From Malurus cyaneus samueli (taxonomy: Eukaryota; Chordata; Aves; Passeriformes; Maluridae), in the NCBI GenBank assembly GCA_009741485.1, contig CM019220.1:1165781-1229780 (forward strand): a DNA stretch of 64,000 nt. The letters run 5' to 3'. The notes under the pieces are model-generated. The model had not been told where the DNA came from. It searched no databases and saw nothing but the letters and a program-made list of their open reading frames with translations. Numbering within the stretch: the stretch's first letter is position 1; every line of letters begins with the position of its first letter. Shown piece after piece: positions 10,466-21,837 of this stretch. The position numbers were made by a program, and so were the translations under genes.

Positions 10466-10542
10466 ATGGGGCCGGGTGCCGTAGGACGACTTTTCCGGTG
10501 GTTTTTCTGCGCTCGAGAGCCGCCGCCTGGTCGCCGCACGAG
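10466..10542 (+). CDS. PDZD11: PDZD11 coding exon 1, frame-broken
   Basis: From the ATG at 10466 the bases follow the expected N-terminus (Pro-Tyr-Asp-Asp-Tyr-Pro-Val-Val-Phe-Leu ... Pro-Pro-Ala-Trp ... Pro-Pro-His-Glu) only if several 1-2-bp losses are allowed. GACGAC, then TTCCGGTGGTTTTTCTGC and CGCCGCACGAG|gtttca are the anchors. The exon is 77 bp where 87 bp is expected. As written the frame is wrong. It lies in the same GC-rich island as the damaged KIF4A exon 1. Confidence 0.75.
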
Positions 10543-11715
10543 GTTTCAGCCGGCCGGGAGGAGGCGGTGGGCGGGACGGGCCGGGGGCGGCTGCCGCGGG
10601 CGGGGCCCCGGGCGGGGGCCCGGCTCGGTCCCGCTGAGGCGCTGTGTGTCCCCCGCAGCGCGTGTATCACCCCGACTACAACAACGAGCTCACGCAGTTC
10701 CTGCCCCGCACCATCGTCCTCAAGAAGCCGCCCGGGGCGCAGGTGAGGCGGGCGGCGCCGGACCGGCGCTGCCTGGGCGCGGTGTCGCGTTCCCAGAGTG
10801 TTTCAGGGCAAAAAGCGCGCTGGGATTGCGATATTCCCGACTGGCAGCGTTCTGGCACAGGGATCTGCTGTGACAGGCGTGGGGTGGATAGGGTGGCACG
10901 TTCCAGATTAGTGGGCAGGGGGAGGGATTGCTCCCCGTGTGGTATCGTGGGATGTGGAGCTGCGAGGGATGGGGAGCGGGAATCCGGTATTCCCGGTGAC
11001 AGGATTAGAGGGGGCTGGTGCTGTGCGGTGAGCACTGAGCAGCCACACTTGGATCCATCCGAGACAGAGCGGGAGGGTCCTGGGGAGTCCTGGAGGGTCC
11101 TGAAAGGGGAAGAGTCCAGAGAACTGGGCCAAGGGAAGGGTCCTGGTGACTGCATTTCCCTGCTGGATTTTTCCACAGCTGGGCTTCAACATCCGCGGAG
11201 GAAAAGCCTCGCAGCTGGGAATCTTCATCTCCAAGGTGTGTCCATCCTTGTGCCATTCCCTCCCGGATCCTGTCTGTTCCCGTGGGAGCTGCTGAGCTGG
11301 CTGAGTGTGCAGGGAGGCTGTGGCTGCCTCACATCCCCCTGAGCTCAGGACTGGCATTTGCCACAAAGCCATCAGAACATCCTGCACCAGGGCTTCCCAG
11401 CCCCTGGAATTGCTCCTCAGGGCCGGGTGGGAGGGGAGCTGTGGGAGATCCACTGCTGCCATCCCTGCTCTGCCTTCCCAGGTTATTCCCGACTCGGATG
11501 CTCACAGGGCCGGGCTGCAGGAGGGGACAGTGCTCTCGGTAACGATGTGGATTTCCAGCACAGGCAGCAAGGTGAGTGCTGGGATGGGGATATCACCTCT
11601 GCAGCCTCTCAGCCACATGGAAAAACCATGGAATCTTCTTTCTTTGTTTTCCAGGCTGTGGAGATCCTGAAGACAGCGCGGGAGATCACAATGCGTGTCC
11701 GGTACTTCCCCTACA
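10466..11715 (+). CDS. PDZD11: PDZD11, single-PDZ-domain adaptor, lacking last exon
   Basis: PDZD11 (also PISP/AIPP1) is a cytosolic adaptor of about 140 aa consisting of one PDZ domain. It binds C-terminal tails of membrane calcium and copper ATPases and the sodium-dependent multivitamin transporter, and binds PLEKHA proteins at junctions. Five coding exons are visible: 10466-10542, 10659-10742, 11179-11235, 11482-11571 and 11655-11715. Exons 2, 3 and 5 are clean and match the vertebrate protein closely. Exons 1 and 4 have small deletions. The last exon, which should hold about ten residues rich in basic amino acids and the stop, is not recognisable before the sequence degrades at about 12180. 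It shares a divergent promoter with KIF4A. Confidence 0.95.
10659..10742 (+). CDS. PDZD11: PDZD11 coding exon 2
   Basis: 84 bp, 28 codons, acceptor ccccgcag and donor GCGCAG|gtgagg. It encodes RVYHPDYNNELTQFLPRTIV, then LKKPPGAQ, the lead-in and first beta-strand of the PDZ fold. Confidence 0.96.
11179..11235 (+). CDS. PDZD11: PDZD11 coding exon 3, carboxylate-binding loop
   Basis: 57 bp, 19 codons, acceptor ttccacag and donor TCCAAG|gtgtgt. It encodes LGFNIRGGKASQLGIFISK. LGF is the PDZ GLGF-type loop that binds the partner's C-terminal carboxylate. Confidence 0.97.
11482..11571 (+). CDS. PDZD11: PDZD11 coding exon 4, internally scrambled
   Basis: 90 bp, acceptor cttcccag and donor AGCAAG|gtgagt. 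The start, VIPDSDAHRAGLQEG, is perfect PDZ sequence. It is then followed by TVLSVTMWISSTGSK, which does not fit the family. Reading other frames shows the proper continuation (Val-Leu, Val-Asn-Asp-Val-Asp-Phe-Gln) broken by several single-base losses. The exon is nine bases shorter than the usual 99 bp, so the frame returns by its end. This pattern of many lost bases in one exon suggests consensus error. Confidence 0.9.
11655..11715 (+). CDS. PDZD11: PDZD11 coding exon 5
   Basis: 61 bp, acceptor ttttccag and donor CTACA|gtaagt. It encodes AVEILKTAREITMRVRYFPY plus the first base of the next codon. It forms the second PDZ helix and final strand. The first helix residues (Ala-Val-Glu-Ile-Leu) are typical of the PDZ alphaB helix. 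Confidence 0.96.
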
Positions 11716-12180
11716 GTAAGTGCCCAGTCCAGACACCTGGAATGTTCCTTGGGAAGCAAAATTCCATAAATCCCTGTGAGTTCCACCTGAGTTCAGCAGC
11801 CCAGGGTCACAGACAGTGGTGATTTGGGATCAGGCACCACATCAGGATAATGAGAACTGGCTCCATGTGCCTGCATAGAGAGACTTGGAGAGCAGGAAGG
11901 TGGGATGGCTGGGGAATGGAAAAGTTAATTTAGAACTGAAGAAGTAGCTAATTATCCTTGAATAACACAAGAATGAGCTCTGGCACAAGTGCCAGCAGTG
12001 GCTATCCCTCCCTAAGGATGTTTGAATTGTGAAGGGAAGGACTGGGTTAACTCCCAGCTTCTCTTTCTGCACCCATAAAGTTCCAAGATTTAAGGAATAA
12101 AAAAAGGGTGAAGTCGAGCCAAACAAGGATTCTTCATAAAAGAGAAAGTCGCTATTAAGAATAAAAACAAGGAGAAGGGG
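11716..12180 (+). other. PDZD11: PDZD11 intron 5, truncated
   Basis: Ordinary sequence after a consensus gtaagt donor. I did not find the terminal exon. The end of reliable sequence is gradual, somewhere between about 12130 and 12300. Confidence 0.5.
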
Positions 12181-13225
12181 AAGAGGGGATTTTGAAAAAC
12201 TTATGCGTCTATAGCTTCTCGCTCCGTGGAAATCATCTGTGTCTGAGATTGGATCATAGTTATGGGGTGTGGACTTTAAGCCAGTGGTCTACTGCTGCCT
12301 CAGAGCTCTTGAATATATGACCCTCTTTTATTCTTGTCTGAACTGTTTTCTTATAATCATCTTTGCTAATTTCCGCGCCTGCCTGCATGTTTGTTTACTT
12401 CTGTGCTCGTTGCCATTATCCTGGGCTTTCTGGGCTGACGTTAGTGATGCCTGTGATTCCAGACACATTGCTCTAATATCGGGGTTACAGTTTTATTCCT
12501 GTCTGACTTTTTGATCTGCTCTGGTTGTGTGTCCATGCTGAATGCAGTATTGCGCGGTTCAGCGTGTTATGCGGACATGGTGCTTGGTATTGCTCTCTGT
12601 AGGGTGAATCAGCTCATTTCTCGCAATGCCGAGTGGATGCAATGGGCTGCCTATTGAGAGGCGCTAGAGGAGATATGGTCATGGGATTGGGACTATGGTG
12701 TTTGGAGTATGATGGGTGTTGGAAAGTGTGAAGTGTGGTCTAGGTAGGGCTCATGTATTAGTCTTGATTTTATTAATTTAGTGAGTAATGGTGATTAGTG
12801 CTCTACTGTGGTATCTCTCGCATAGATCTAGAGAATACCTTTAGGCTTGTTTTGTGCATTCTGCGTAGAGCACGTGGCCTCTCTCTCTAGAACGACTCTA
12901 CCCCGTGGTCATGCTGCGTCCCTGGTGTAATGGTTATTTCTTCCTCTCTTCCTGTGCCTCTGATAGCATCTGGTAGCGCTGTGTTTTCGGTTGGTTGCTT
13001 CGGAACTCGTGGAACGTAGAAGTGCCATCCCAGAGTGCTGTTCTGACCAAGCTTGGTTGTTTGTCGTGCCGCTCGTGTTGTGTGAAAAAGACCGTCAGAA
13101 TTAATGATACTATCTGTTTGGTGGCGCATGGGTGGCGCAAGTTAGGCTGACATCGTGCTGTCAGTGTGGCCAATAGCGTGGGGCCTGGTCTAATTGTATT
13201 TTCCAAGCGTGGCACGCTGCATTGT
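12181..13225 (+). repeat. Highly corrupted copy of about 4340-5309
   Basis: Colinear anchors tie this stretch to the left flank: 12321-12343 (CCCTCTTTTATTC, TTGTCTGAAC) matches 4655-4678 with one base lost; 'ggacatg...tgtagggtgaat' near 12574-12612 echoes 4825-4850; 'gggattggg' near 12683 echoes 4884; TCTAATTGTATTTTCCAAGC near 13190 matches 5260. Distances between anchors are 1.3-1.8 times larger than in the original, as expected from insertion-rich raw long-read sequence. No coding content should be inferred. Confidence 0.65.
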
Positions 13226-14400
13226 TATTTCCATTTGTCCTTCGATTGTGGAGAGGAGAGACCAGATGTTGTGTGACAAATCATAGCTATTTGCAATCTG
13301 TTGGAATTCTTACGAATTGTACCGGGGATCATTTTCTGATAACTGATCCTGCAATCACTCGTGCACGTGCGTCGCTTAGAGCGCGAGATGTCCTATTGAA
13401 GGCTCTGGATCTATTCATGTGCCTCAATTAAACACTCACCACGGGCATTTGCGGGACGTTTGTGGTGGGAAAAGGCGCGGATATTCGGAGCTCGCCCGCT
13501 CGGCTCACCGTCGCGTCGATTTACATTCCATCAAACCGCGCGTTGCCGTTAACGCCGCAAAATGCGAAAATCGGCTCGTGGTTTTTATTATAATTAGGGC
13601 TCCAAAAATTTGGCTGGAGTTTATCCTGCGGCAGAGCGATCCAATTTTGTTTACTCAATCGTAATTCGCGGCAAATAGTTCCTTCAGGAAAGTGCATCCA
13701 GCCCGACCCTGTTATCCATCTGTTTTTGGGGGCTGTGGCTAATCAGAGAAGTGGTCTCTCACTGCCACACTGAGAAGAATGAAGTTGGTTCCTCTGTAAT
13801 TGAAAGGATCAGTAGTAAACTTGGCTGGAGCTTGATTAATGGTATATTGAAATCAGAGTCTTCGTGGTGAGAGCTGGATAAGGAGTTTTGGGCCAATTAC
13901 TTGGTTACTGGGAAACCTCTAAATTTTAATCATGGAGACACTTCAGCATCATTAGGAACTGAAAAAGACAATGGCACTGGGAGGAAGTTATGTGAATTGA
14001 TGTGCTTTTCAATCTCTTCTTCTGTGGGGCTGTTGAGTGATGCCTGGGCTGCAATCGAGGATCCTCTTGCTCCCCATGCCCCTGATTGCTGTTGTTATAA
14101 TTTAGTGTTATCCACTTCTTTATGATCACGGAAATCAGGTGTTAAAGATGGAAGGTTTAGCATAAGAAAATGTGTAGAGTCTGTCTGCTGTTGGTGGTGT
14201 AGGAGGCTGTACCCTGGTTAGATAGGTGGAAATAGCAAGCTCTTACAATTATTGTTGATCAAACATTTACTTCTCACTTTGAAATCCTTCTTGTTTGGAG
14301 AGCTGCGTGCTGTGGCATGTATGGCTCATGTATGTGGTACCTACATGATTATCACTACTTATTATCCATATTTATTATCTGTATTCATTATCAATAGCTA
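13226..14400 (+). repeat. Flank repeat, copy 2
   Basis: Same orientation as 5310-6572 and nearly identical up to about 14130, including the CpG-rich islet. From about 14135 to 14400 it has lost many short runs relative to copy 1, for example 'gaaatcaggtgttaaag' against 'gaaatcagaggagttgcttgcaaaag', with almost no substitutions. Confidence 0.92.
13353..13665. promoter_or_regulatory. CpG-rich islet, second copy
   Basis: Repeats the CpG-dense sequence at 5430-5745 with a single lost G near 13455. Any function is inferred only from its composition. Confidence 0.3.
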
Positions 14401-15540
14401 GTTAGTTGTTGTAGATATGGGTCTATCTGCACGAGCCAGGGTGTGAGGGGTGAGTTGATTCGCTGGGGCGATCGCGAGGCACGTTGAGAAAGATAGGTCA
14501 AGCACCGGTCATGCCGCAGTGAATGCTCACTACAAGTGGTGTGGATATTATTTGCCAGATCATCAAAGTCCTCCTCCGGTGGGATTATAAATAATATTCG
14601 CACTCAGCATAGGTGCGCGATATGATGTATTTAACCCCGTCAGCGTCAGGAATGCCAATGTAGATCTGTCTGAGGGGGTGTTGGTTGGCTGGATGGTGCA
14701 TGTGTGTAAGGGATGGGGTGTTTATCATATTATAATGGATGAGGACTTTTGTGGCGCAGGGCCAGTGATGCCCAGAATTTTGGATTCTTGTGTCTGACTG
14801 CCCTCTTCCCTCTCACACAACGAGTTCCCACGCCGTGGTGCTGGCACTCACCATCGCACGCTGCTTGGTGCCTTCTTCTCCTTTTCCTATGAAAGTGCGG
14901 GATTGGAAGCATCAGATTACTCCTATCAATGCAGTAATTTCTATCTTGTTGATCTATAGAACAGTCCATACATAAATCCCCTGCAGTATATCAATATATT
15001 AATTATATTAAATAGTGGTGGTGGTGTGTAGTTCTACCTCCTTCAAGATGTGATAGTCATTTTGTCTTCCAAGGGCGCTGATAGATGGTGCTAGCCCTGT
15101 TCGCTGCATAGTCATTAGACTCATGAGGCATTCGCAGGTCAGATTGGGCCCAAAAATCTTTGCTCTAACTTGTGGGTCTAGATTTCAATATGAAAGGAAT
15201 TGAACCTCAATATGACCTCAGGTAAATAATGTGAATAGGTGAAACGTCTTGTGCGTACTATGCATCCCTTCCACTATTGCTTTGCGCTCCGTTGGTGGCT
15301 CTTACTTGGTGTGTTCGCTCTGCTCCTTACTGTCCTCCTCCTCCATGGGTGACTGCAGATAATTCTTCAAACGTGCTCTGCATGCTCCAAAGCATGTGAG
15401 CCGTCTAGGCAACGTTTGTCGCAGCATCTCTCCTAGAGCGGACACAGTGCTAATGTTCTTGGCGCCACTGTAAATGAGTTTATCTCCTCTTCTCCTCTTG
15501 GAGAACCTTTCACCTGCCTAAAAATGTAACTTACACACAT
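14401..15540. other. Unmatched, probably low-accuracy sequence
   Basis: No similarity to the rest of the window is evident and no CR1 or exon is recognisable. The texture, with frequent odd CpG and GTGGTG runs, resembles 12181-13225, and it lies between copy 2 of the flank and good sequence from about 15540. It probably represents a low-accuracy reading of the DNA that truly follows 6572. Confidence 0.4.
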
Positions 15541-18500
15541 TCTTTTGATAACCTGAATTTATCTGCAGCTTTTTTGTGTTTGCACCAACCTTTCCTAGTG
15601 ATTACAAAAAGTTTTAGCCAAGTCTTCATTCATTTTACAGGCCAAAAAAATTGCTATTTAATTCTTCTCAGTTAAGAGAGGCTGAACTTTTTCCTGCTTA
15701 TCCCTTTCCCATGTTTTGATGGATTTTCCTCCTTCCTGTGAACAGTCTGCAGCACTAGACAATCCCAACTTGGTGCTTGCAAAATAGTGAGAATATTCCC
15801 TTATTTCTAATGAGAATATTATTCTTTCCCCATCATAAGATGTACTCACAAATTGTGTTCATGGGGGCCTTTCATCTTTTGTTTATATCCAGCATATCCT
15901 GAAATATTAACCTTCTTCTTCCATTTCCAAAAATAAGTTCAAACCCACCAATTATTCACTCCTAAATTTCTGAACTTGGAGCTTGGTGTTGCTAAATGTC
16001 ATCCTACTTCTGTCATTGAAGTCCCCAGATCATTTCATTTACCTGTCGTCTGATATTCCTCGGAGTCGGCACTGCCTTCCAAATTCATGTCAGGAAAAAA
16101 ACAATGTAATTGGTGTCCTCGCATCCTCTGTCAAATTAATTATCAAAATGGTTAAATCAGATCGCTTCTGACACCTGAGCAATGTAGGATTAGCAGTGAT
16201 TTGTCCAAAGTCACTTTGGAGCGCTGTGAAGGAAAAGGTTGAAATCCCAGCGCATCCTCCTGAGGAACATAATTTTCTTTTCTAAAGGAAAATACATGCC
16301 AGGAAATTTTAGGCTGTGAAAAGTGGTTTATTCCTAGCAAAGATAGAGCTTGCTGCAACAAAATATTTGCAGAAAAAGAAACTTTTTTTTTGCAATATCT
16401 GCACCAGTCATTATTGGAGAAGCTTGTTGGGAATGATCCCCATTCATATGGGATGCAGGAATCTCAAATCCAAGCTGTTGGCCTTAAAAAGGCACAACAA
16501 TCATCTACAAGGAGATATTTCCCTGTGAATATCCCATTCACCCATTCACTGGGTCTTTTGATGCAGATTAGAAACATTTTTAAAATGAAGGAAATTTCCA
16601 CCAAGGATACCATTTTCCATCCCAAACAGCCACAGGCTGGAATTCTGGCCACAGAAAACAAACTGCCAGGCCAAAATGTGAGAGGAACAGACACATCCTG
16701 CCATGGTGAGTTGTGCTTTTTTATTTTTTTTCTTCTTCTTTTAATAGATAATATGTACAGGAATTGAGAATATTAGAACGAGTCCTAGGGGGGTTCTGGA
16801 TTTAATGGGAGGGGATGAAGTTGTTGTGGGAATTTGTTGTTTATTAAAATTTTTCATCCAGATGTTTGTTGTATGATTTATGGTGACTTAAGCTTATTAT
16901 GTGTCCCTTTTTAATTTGTCATGTAATGATTGTGCACGTGTACAATTAATTAACATAACCAGAACTGATAAAAATACTGGGAGAAACCACTCTGATCAAT
17001 CAATTTACCTTTGTTTTCAGTGCAAATATTTAATTTCTTTCCCTTCCCTTTCCCTTTCCTTTGCCTTTTCATTACTATAGTATTAATAATAAATTATCAT
17101 AATTTATTTCAATTATTTTTCTATTTTTTCTAACCCACAGGTTTTCCCAGTTTTCCTCCCCATCCCAAGAGAGGGGAGGAGCAGGTGGCTGTGTGGGATT
17201 CAGTTTCTGGCTGAGTTTAAACCACGACAATCTCTCTCTCTCTTCCTCTCAATTTCTTTGTCTTCCCTTGTCACCACATCACTGGGAGACGAGAGGAATC
17301 AGGGAAAAAAAAAAATTTGATTAAAGATCCATCACCAATTAATGAACAAAAGTGCAATCCCGGCACTTCATGCTAGAATGGAACATTTTGAAAAATCACG
17401 AAGTGAGACATAAGAACACTAGAAAAGTTTGGATTGGGGCATAAAAATTCTTTGGAAGACTGTGTGCTAATCAACAGCAAATGTGAGAATCCCTCAGGCT
17501 GAAAGGGCAGTGAGGTACTGTGGTTTTTTTATATTGGAGTTTTTCAATCAGCTTTTTCAGAACGTGGTTTCTCATTACGATAATGATGATGGGATTAATT
17601 ACCACCACGAGAACAAGTGATAACGGCGCTTTGAGCTGTGTTTGTCACCATGTGACAAAGGCTGTGGTTTGGTTTTACATTCCCAGGATGTGGGGGCACG
17701 GAGAGGTGCTGGCTTTGGCACAGGAAAAAGGCTCAGCCAGGCAGGAGATGCCACAGAAGGACAAAAATCAACCTGGCAGCCTCCTTACCTGGCTGCATTA
17801 GGAAATTCCCAGGAAAATAACTGGAATTAGTCCTTGGGGTTAACATCCAGTTGCAGTCGATGCTTTAAACGTGACCTGCAAACCATGTGAAAATATGGGA
17901 TTGCTTTCTAAGAAATAATGTTACATCAGCCAAATTTCTGAAATTTGTAAAACAATTATCAAATTAAAAAGTTTGTTTCAGCCCAAGCTGAAGAGGGAAC
18001 ATTCTCAGAAAGGTGGGAAAAGTGCGGCAAGTGAGGGGAATAATTCTCACTCGGGAATAATTTCTCGAGTCCCAGAATATTTCCCTGCAGCAGAAGCAGT
18101 GTGGGGTGGCTGACAAAGCCAAACACTGACAATATTGGGTATTCTCCACCCCTGAGCTGAGCCAAATGAATATTATATCTAAATATTTTAGAGAAATATT
18201 TAAACAGAAAGTGAAAATATATCGAGATATAGTGGCCCAGTAAGAGTTATCAGGAATTTGAAATTTGTGATGGGATCTGGCCTCAGTGTGAGATGTCCAG
18301 CTTTATAAACAAACTGTTCCCGAGTCACAGTATGGATAATTTGGAAAGAAAGGAAACTTCTAATTCTCCTGAATATACTTGATGAATTTGCTGACCAAAA
18401 AAATCAATTAGGCATTTTTTTCTGAAAAGTTTTAATATTTATCTGCTACTTCTGTGACTTCCAGAAGCCATTTTTTTTGTCTGAAGACCTTGCTGTTTTT

Positions 18501-20229
18501 TGCAATTTGTTTTCCTATAAATGGTTGCCCATGTGGAAGGATGTGCTCTGGAACTTTTTCCTGGTAATTAAATTAATTTAAGGAAGGACATGTAAGCTGC
18601 TCCTGGTGCTCTTTAGCTCCTTGTACTTTAGTAACTAATTAATGTATAACTGACACACACGTACTCAGCTCTCATAATGTTATCTGATTAATAAGCAATA
18701 ACCACCTCAGTAAATCAAAATTAAATGCCTGCTTATGGCAGTGAGTTTAGAACCCTCCTGCCTAGAGACTTCCCATTGATTGATTCATTAAATATTTCAT
18801 TGACACATGAAAAGCAGGGGGAAAAAACTCTCGTGAGTGGCTTTGCCTTTTGTTTTGTAGGAAAGTTTTACATTTTAGTTCACTGAAGGAGTAAAAGTTC
18901 TGCAAAATGTCTTGGGTGGCTGAAAAAACAGCTGAAAGTGGAGATGGTCTGTGTTCCAAACAGTGCTGGAGAGGGAAAAAGGGATTCCAGAGCAATATTT
19001 CACTCCCTGAATTTATGAGCCCTTTTTTTTGGTAATTAATGCCCTTCTGGAACTACCCAAAATCCTGCTGGTGGCTCCATAAAAGGTACTGGAAGCTTGA
19101 TGAAGGGTGGAGAAATCAAATATCCCCAAGAGGTTGGAAGAAGAGGGGGACAGCCTTATGCAAAGGAAAATGCATCTGGAGGAGAAATTTAAGTACTTAA
19201 TTCCCAAGAAAATTCACAAAATCCTGTGTTCCCATGGAAGTCCCAATCAGCAATGCCAAAATGAGATGACAGCCCTCGGTGTTACGTCCCAGATGGAAGT
19301 TCAGAAGAAATAGCATTTTTCAAACAATTCTTATTAGGGGGAAGCTTTCCCTTCCAGCTGTACCAAACAATTTTAGCTACTTCCTGATGCTTAAGAATTA
19401 AATTTGTTACTCCAGGATTTCTCATAATTTCCCATTCAGATTTTTTTGCCATTTTATACTCAACAAGGTCTAGCAGACCTTGCACAAAGTGTTGATTGCA
19501 TGAAGATTCCTTGAATAGTGAAGGCCAAATGTGCAGCATGATCATTTCCTGCAGCTCTGGGTGAGTGAGTGAAGGAATCTGTAGTGTTAGAAAGGCAGAG
19601 GTTTGATATAATATCTTCAGGAATAGCAGTGGGTTTATGCAGAAAATAAGGAGTAATTACATGATAGCTTATAGTTTTTTACCTTTCAAATGTAACAAGT
19701 TAGAACAGAACTTTATTTTTTTTTTAATTGCTTTGGTTTGTAATGTTTCTTTGACTTGGCCTTATTTAGTTTGCTTTCTATCTTTGGTATTTTTACCTGG
19801 TGTAAAAGTCTGTTTATTATGAAATAGAATAAAATCAGTGAAACAGAATATGCAAATTGCATTTCAGTTCATGGTGAGCCCCTGCTTGTGATAAACTTTT
19901 GTATAATAAAACATTTTGGCTCAGAGCTTACTTCTACACTAGGAGTTTTTGGCTGTAAAAAACTATTCTGAGAACCAGAATCTAACACAATAATTTTTTT
20001 TTTTTTTGCTTTACAGTGAAACTTCATCTTTTTTTGCCGCTGCGTTAACCCGAAAAACATAAAGATACATCTTGGTTTTTCTTTAAATCCCTTTTCCCAG
20101 CCATTCCTTTCCAACTCCATCCTACAACACTCTGTTCCAGTGACAGCAAAACCTATGAGGGTTTTCAAATTCAATAACCAGGCCTGCAGAGGAGGCATCC
20201 CTCATCTCAGCTTCAGCTGAGCAACTGCA
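15541..20229. other. Non-coding AT-rich sequence, nothing recognised
   Basis: No splice-bounded exon, RNA gene or complete transposon is visible. Minor features are a short (CCCTTT) run at about 17037-17065, poly-A at 17305-17316 and poly-T at 19990-20005. All open frames are short. Confidence 0.55.
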
Positions 20230-20420
20230 GATCCTTAACGCTCCCCTCCACGCCGGAGGTCCTGGGAGCCATCCATCCTCCGGGAATGTGCTGACAGCTC
20301 CCAGCGGTTCCGTGGTGTCTGAGCGGCGCTGAGATCACCGTGAGTTACGAGTTTAGGGGTGAGGAGCTGCCCCACGGAGCCAGACGCACGTGTTGGGCGC
20401 ACAGATCTGGCAGGAGAATG
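20230..20420. promoter_or_regulatory. Small GC/CpG-rich islet
   Basis: Locally raised GC and CpG (for example around 20238-20250, 20303-20335 and 20385-20402) in AT-rich surroundings, just left of the large direct repeat. No protein is recognised on either strand. Possible regulatory or conserved element. Confidence 0.25.
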
Positions 20421-20611
20421 GTTTTTGTTTTGTCCCCGTCCTCCCCAAGCTGGGGAATGCTCAATGGGAGGATGGAGTTGTGGGTGTGCAGCTCGGCGCG
20501 AGGGAAATGGGAAGGATTTTTTAGGTTTTGTGGAATATAAATGAGATTCATCCTCTGCCTCATCCCCCTGCGCCCTCAAGAGCACCTTTCTGCGTTCTCG
20601 TTTTCCTGATG

Positions 20612-20830
20612 TGGAAATTTCAGGATATTGAAGTTGGAAAAGCACTCCCAGCCCATCGGGTCCAGCCTGTGCCCAATGCCCACCTTGTCCCCTGCCCGGA
20701 GCACTCAGTGCCACCTCCTTGGACACCTCCAGGGATGGACACTCCAAACATCCCTGGGCAGCCCCTTCCAGTATCTAACAACCCTTTCCTTGTAGAAATT
20801 CCTTCTGGAGATGGTTTGAATCAATTGCTC
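20612..20830 (-). mobile_element. CR1: CR1 LINE 3' fragment at start of copy A
   Basis: Plus-strand order 'gttggaaaagcac...gtccagcctgtgcccaatgcccaccttgtc...ggacacctccagggatgg...ccctgggcagcccctTCCAGTATCTAACAACCCTTTCCTTGTAGAAATTCCTTCTGGAGATG' is the reverse complement of the CR1 3' end. The large direct repeat becomes recognisable inside this element, at about 20710. Confidence 0.88.
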
Positions 20831-21477
20831 TGTGAATTTCTGGGTCTTGCACTGGCCAAACAGAGCTGTGTGTCCTCAGCTGGACCATTTTTGCATCCCC
20901 TCTGCCTTTTCCTTCTTCTTGAGCAGGTTTGTGCTCAGGTCACAGATCATCTACAAAGTCCCAGGAATCAATCTAGAATCAAGATTTTGTATTAAAAAAA
21001 CAAATTTTCCGCATTTTCCAGCTTGGATGATCTCTCTTTCATGGTTCCTCTAAATGAGTTTTTAACCATGTGTATAATAATTGTGAGAATGATACAGTTG
21101 CTACAATAATTTATAACAATGTTACAATAATTCCCTCATACAACATTTCTATTTTTAACTATGCCAAAGGAAGCTGAGTACGCACAGCAGACAGATTAGA
21201 TGAATATATTGTGATTGTTGATGTGTCCCATTTTTTCCTGGACTGATGAATGTTTTCCTTTCAAATATGTGAAGGGGATGCATCCTGATGTTCTTCACAG
21301 TAAAGACTAAAGCCAGGAGCTTAAGGCTTTGTGAGTCAGATAAATACCCAAACAGCACCAAAATGTAGTGGGAATTTGGTCTTTAAAGCCCTTCAACTAC
21401 ATTCTTCTGCCTGAAGAATTTCACCAGAAACCAGTAATTCTGCCAGATAGGAATAATTCTTAGGTTCAATACAAAGA

Positions 21478-21778
21478 TTTCCTTTCTCCTTTCCTTTCCT
21501 TTCCTTTCCTTTCCTTTCCTTTCCTTTCCTTTCCTTTCCTTTCCTTTCCTTTCCTTTCCTTCCTTCCTTCCTTCCTTTTCCTTTTTCCTTTCCTCCTTTC
21601 CTTCCTTTCCTTTCCTTTCCTTCCTTCCCCTTCCTCTTCTCCTTCTTTCTTCCTTCCTTTCCCCTTTCCCCTTTTTTTCCTTTCTCCTTTTCCCCTTTTA
21701 CTCCTTTCCCCCTTTTGTTTTCCTTTCCCCTTTCCCCTTCCCATTTTCCCTCTCCCCTTCCCATCTCCTTTTCCTTTG
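21478..21778. repeat. Polypyrimidine (CCTTT)n tract, copy A
   Basis: About 300 bp of almost pure C/T on the plus strand, starting with about 22 TTTCC units and becoming irregular. The Lys-Gly-Arg-rich open frames on the minus strand are artefacts of this repeat. Confidence 0.97.
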
Positions 21779-21837
21779 ATCATCTTTACTTTCTCTGATC
21801 ACAAAACACAGTTTTATTTCCAGTTTCCCTGCACCAC

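Noticed and set aside
10079..10873. 264-codon plus-strand open frame over the PDZD11 promoter
   Set aside because: Gly/Arg/Ala-rich translation of a CpG island in the wrong frame; PDZD11 exons 1 and 2 explain the coding signal.
13226..14400. Flank repeats considered as long terminal repeats of a retroelement around the gene block
   Set aside because: No TG...CA ends, primer-binding site, polypurine tract or gag/pol between them; the interior is two host genes, and further flanking sequence is also repeated in corrupted form.
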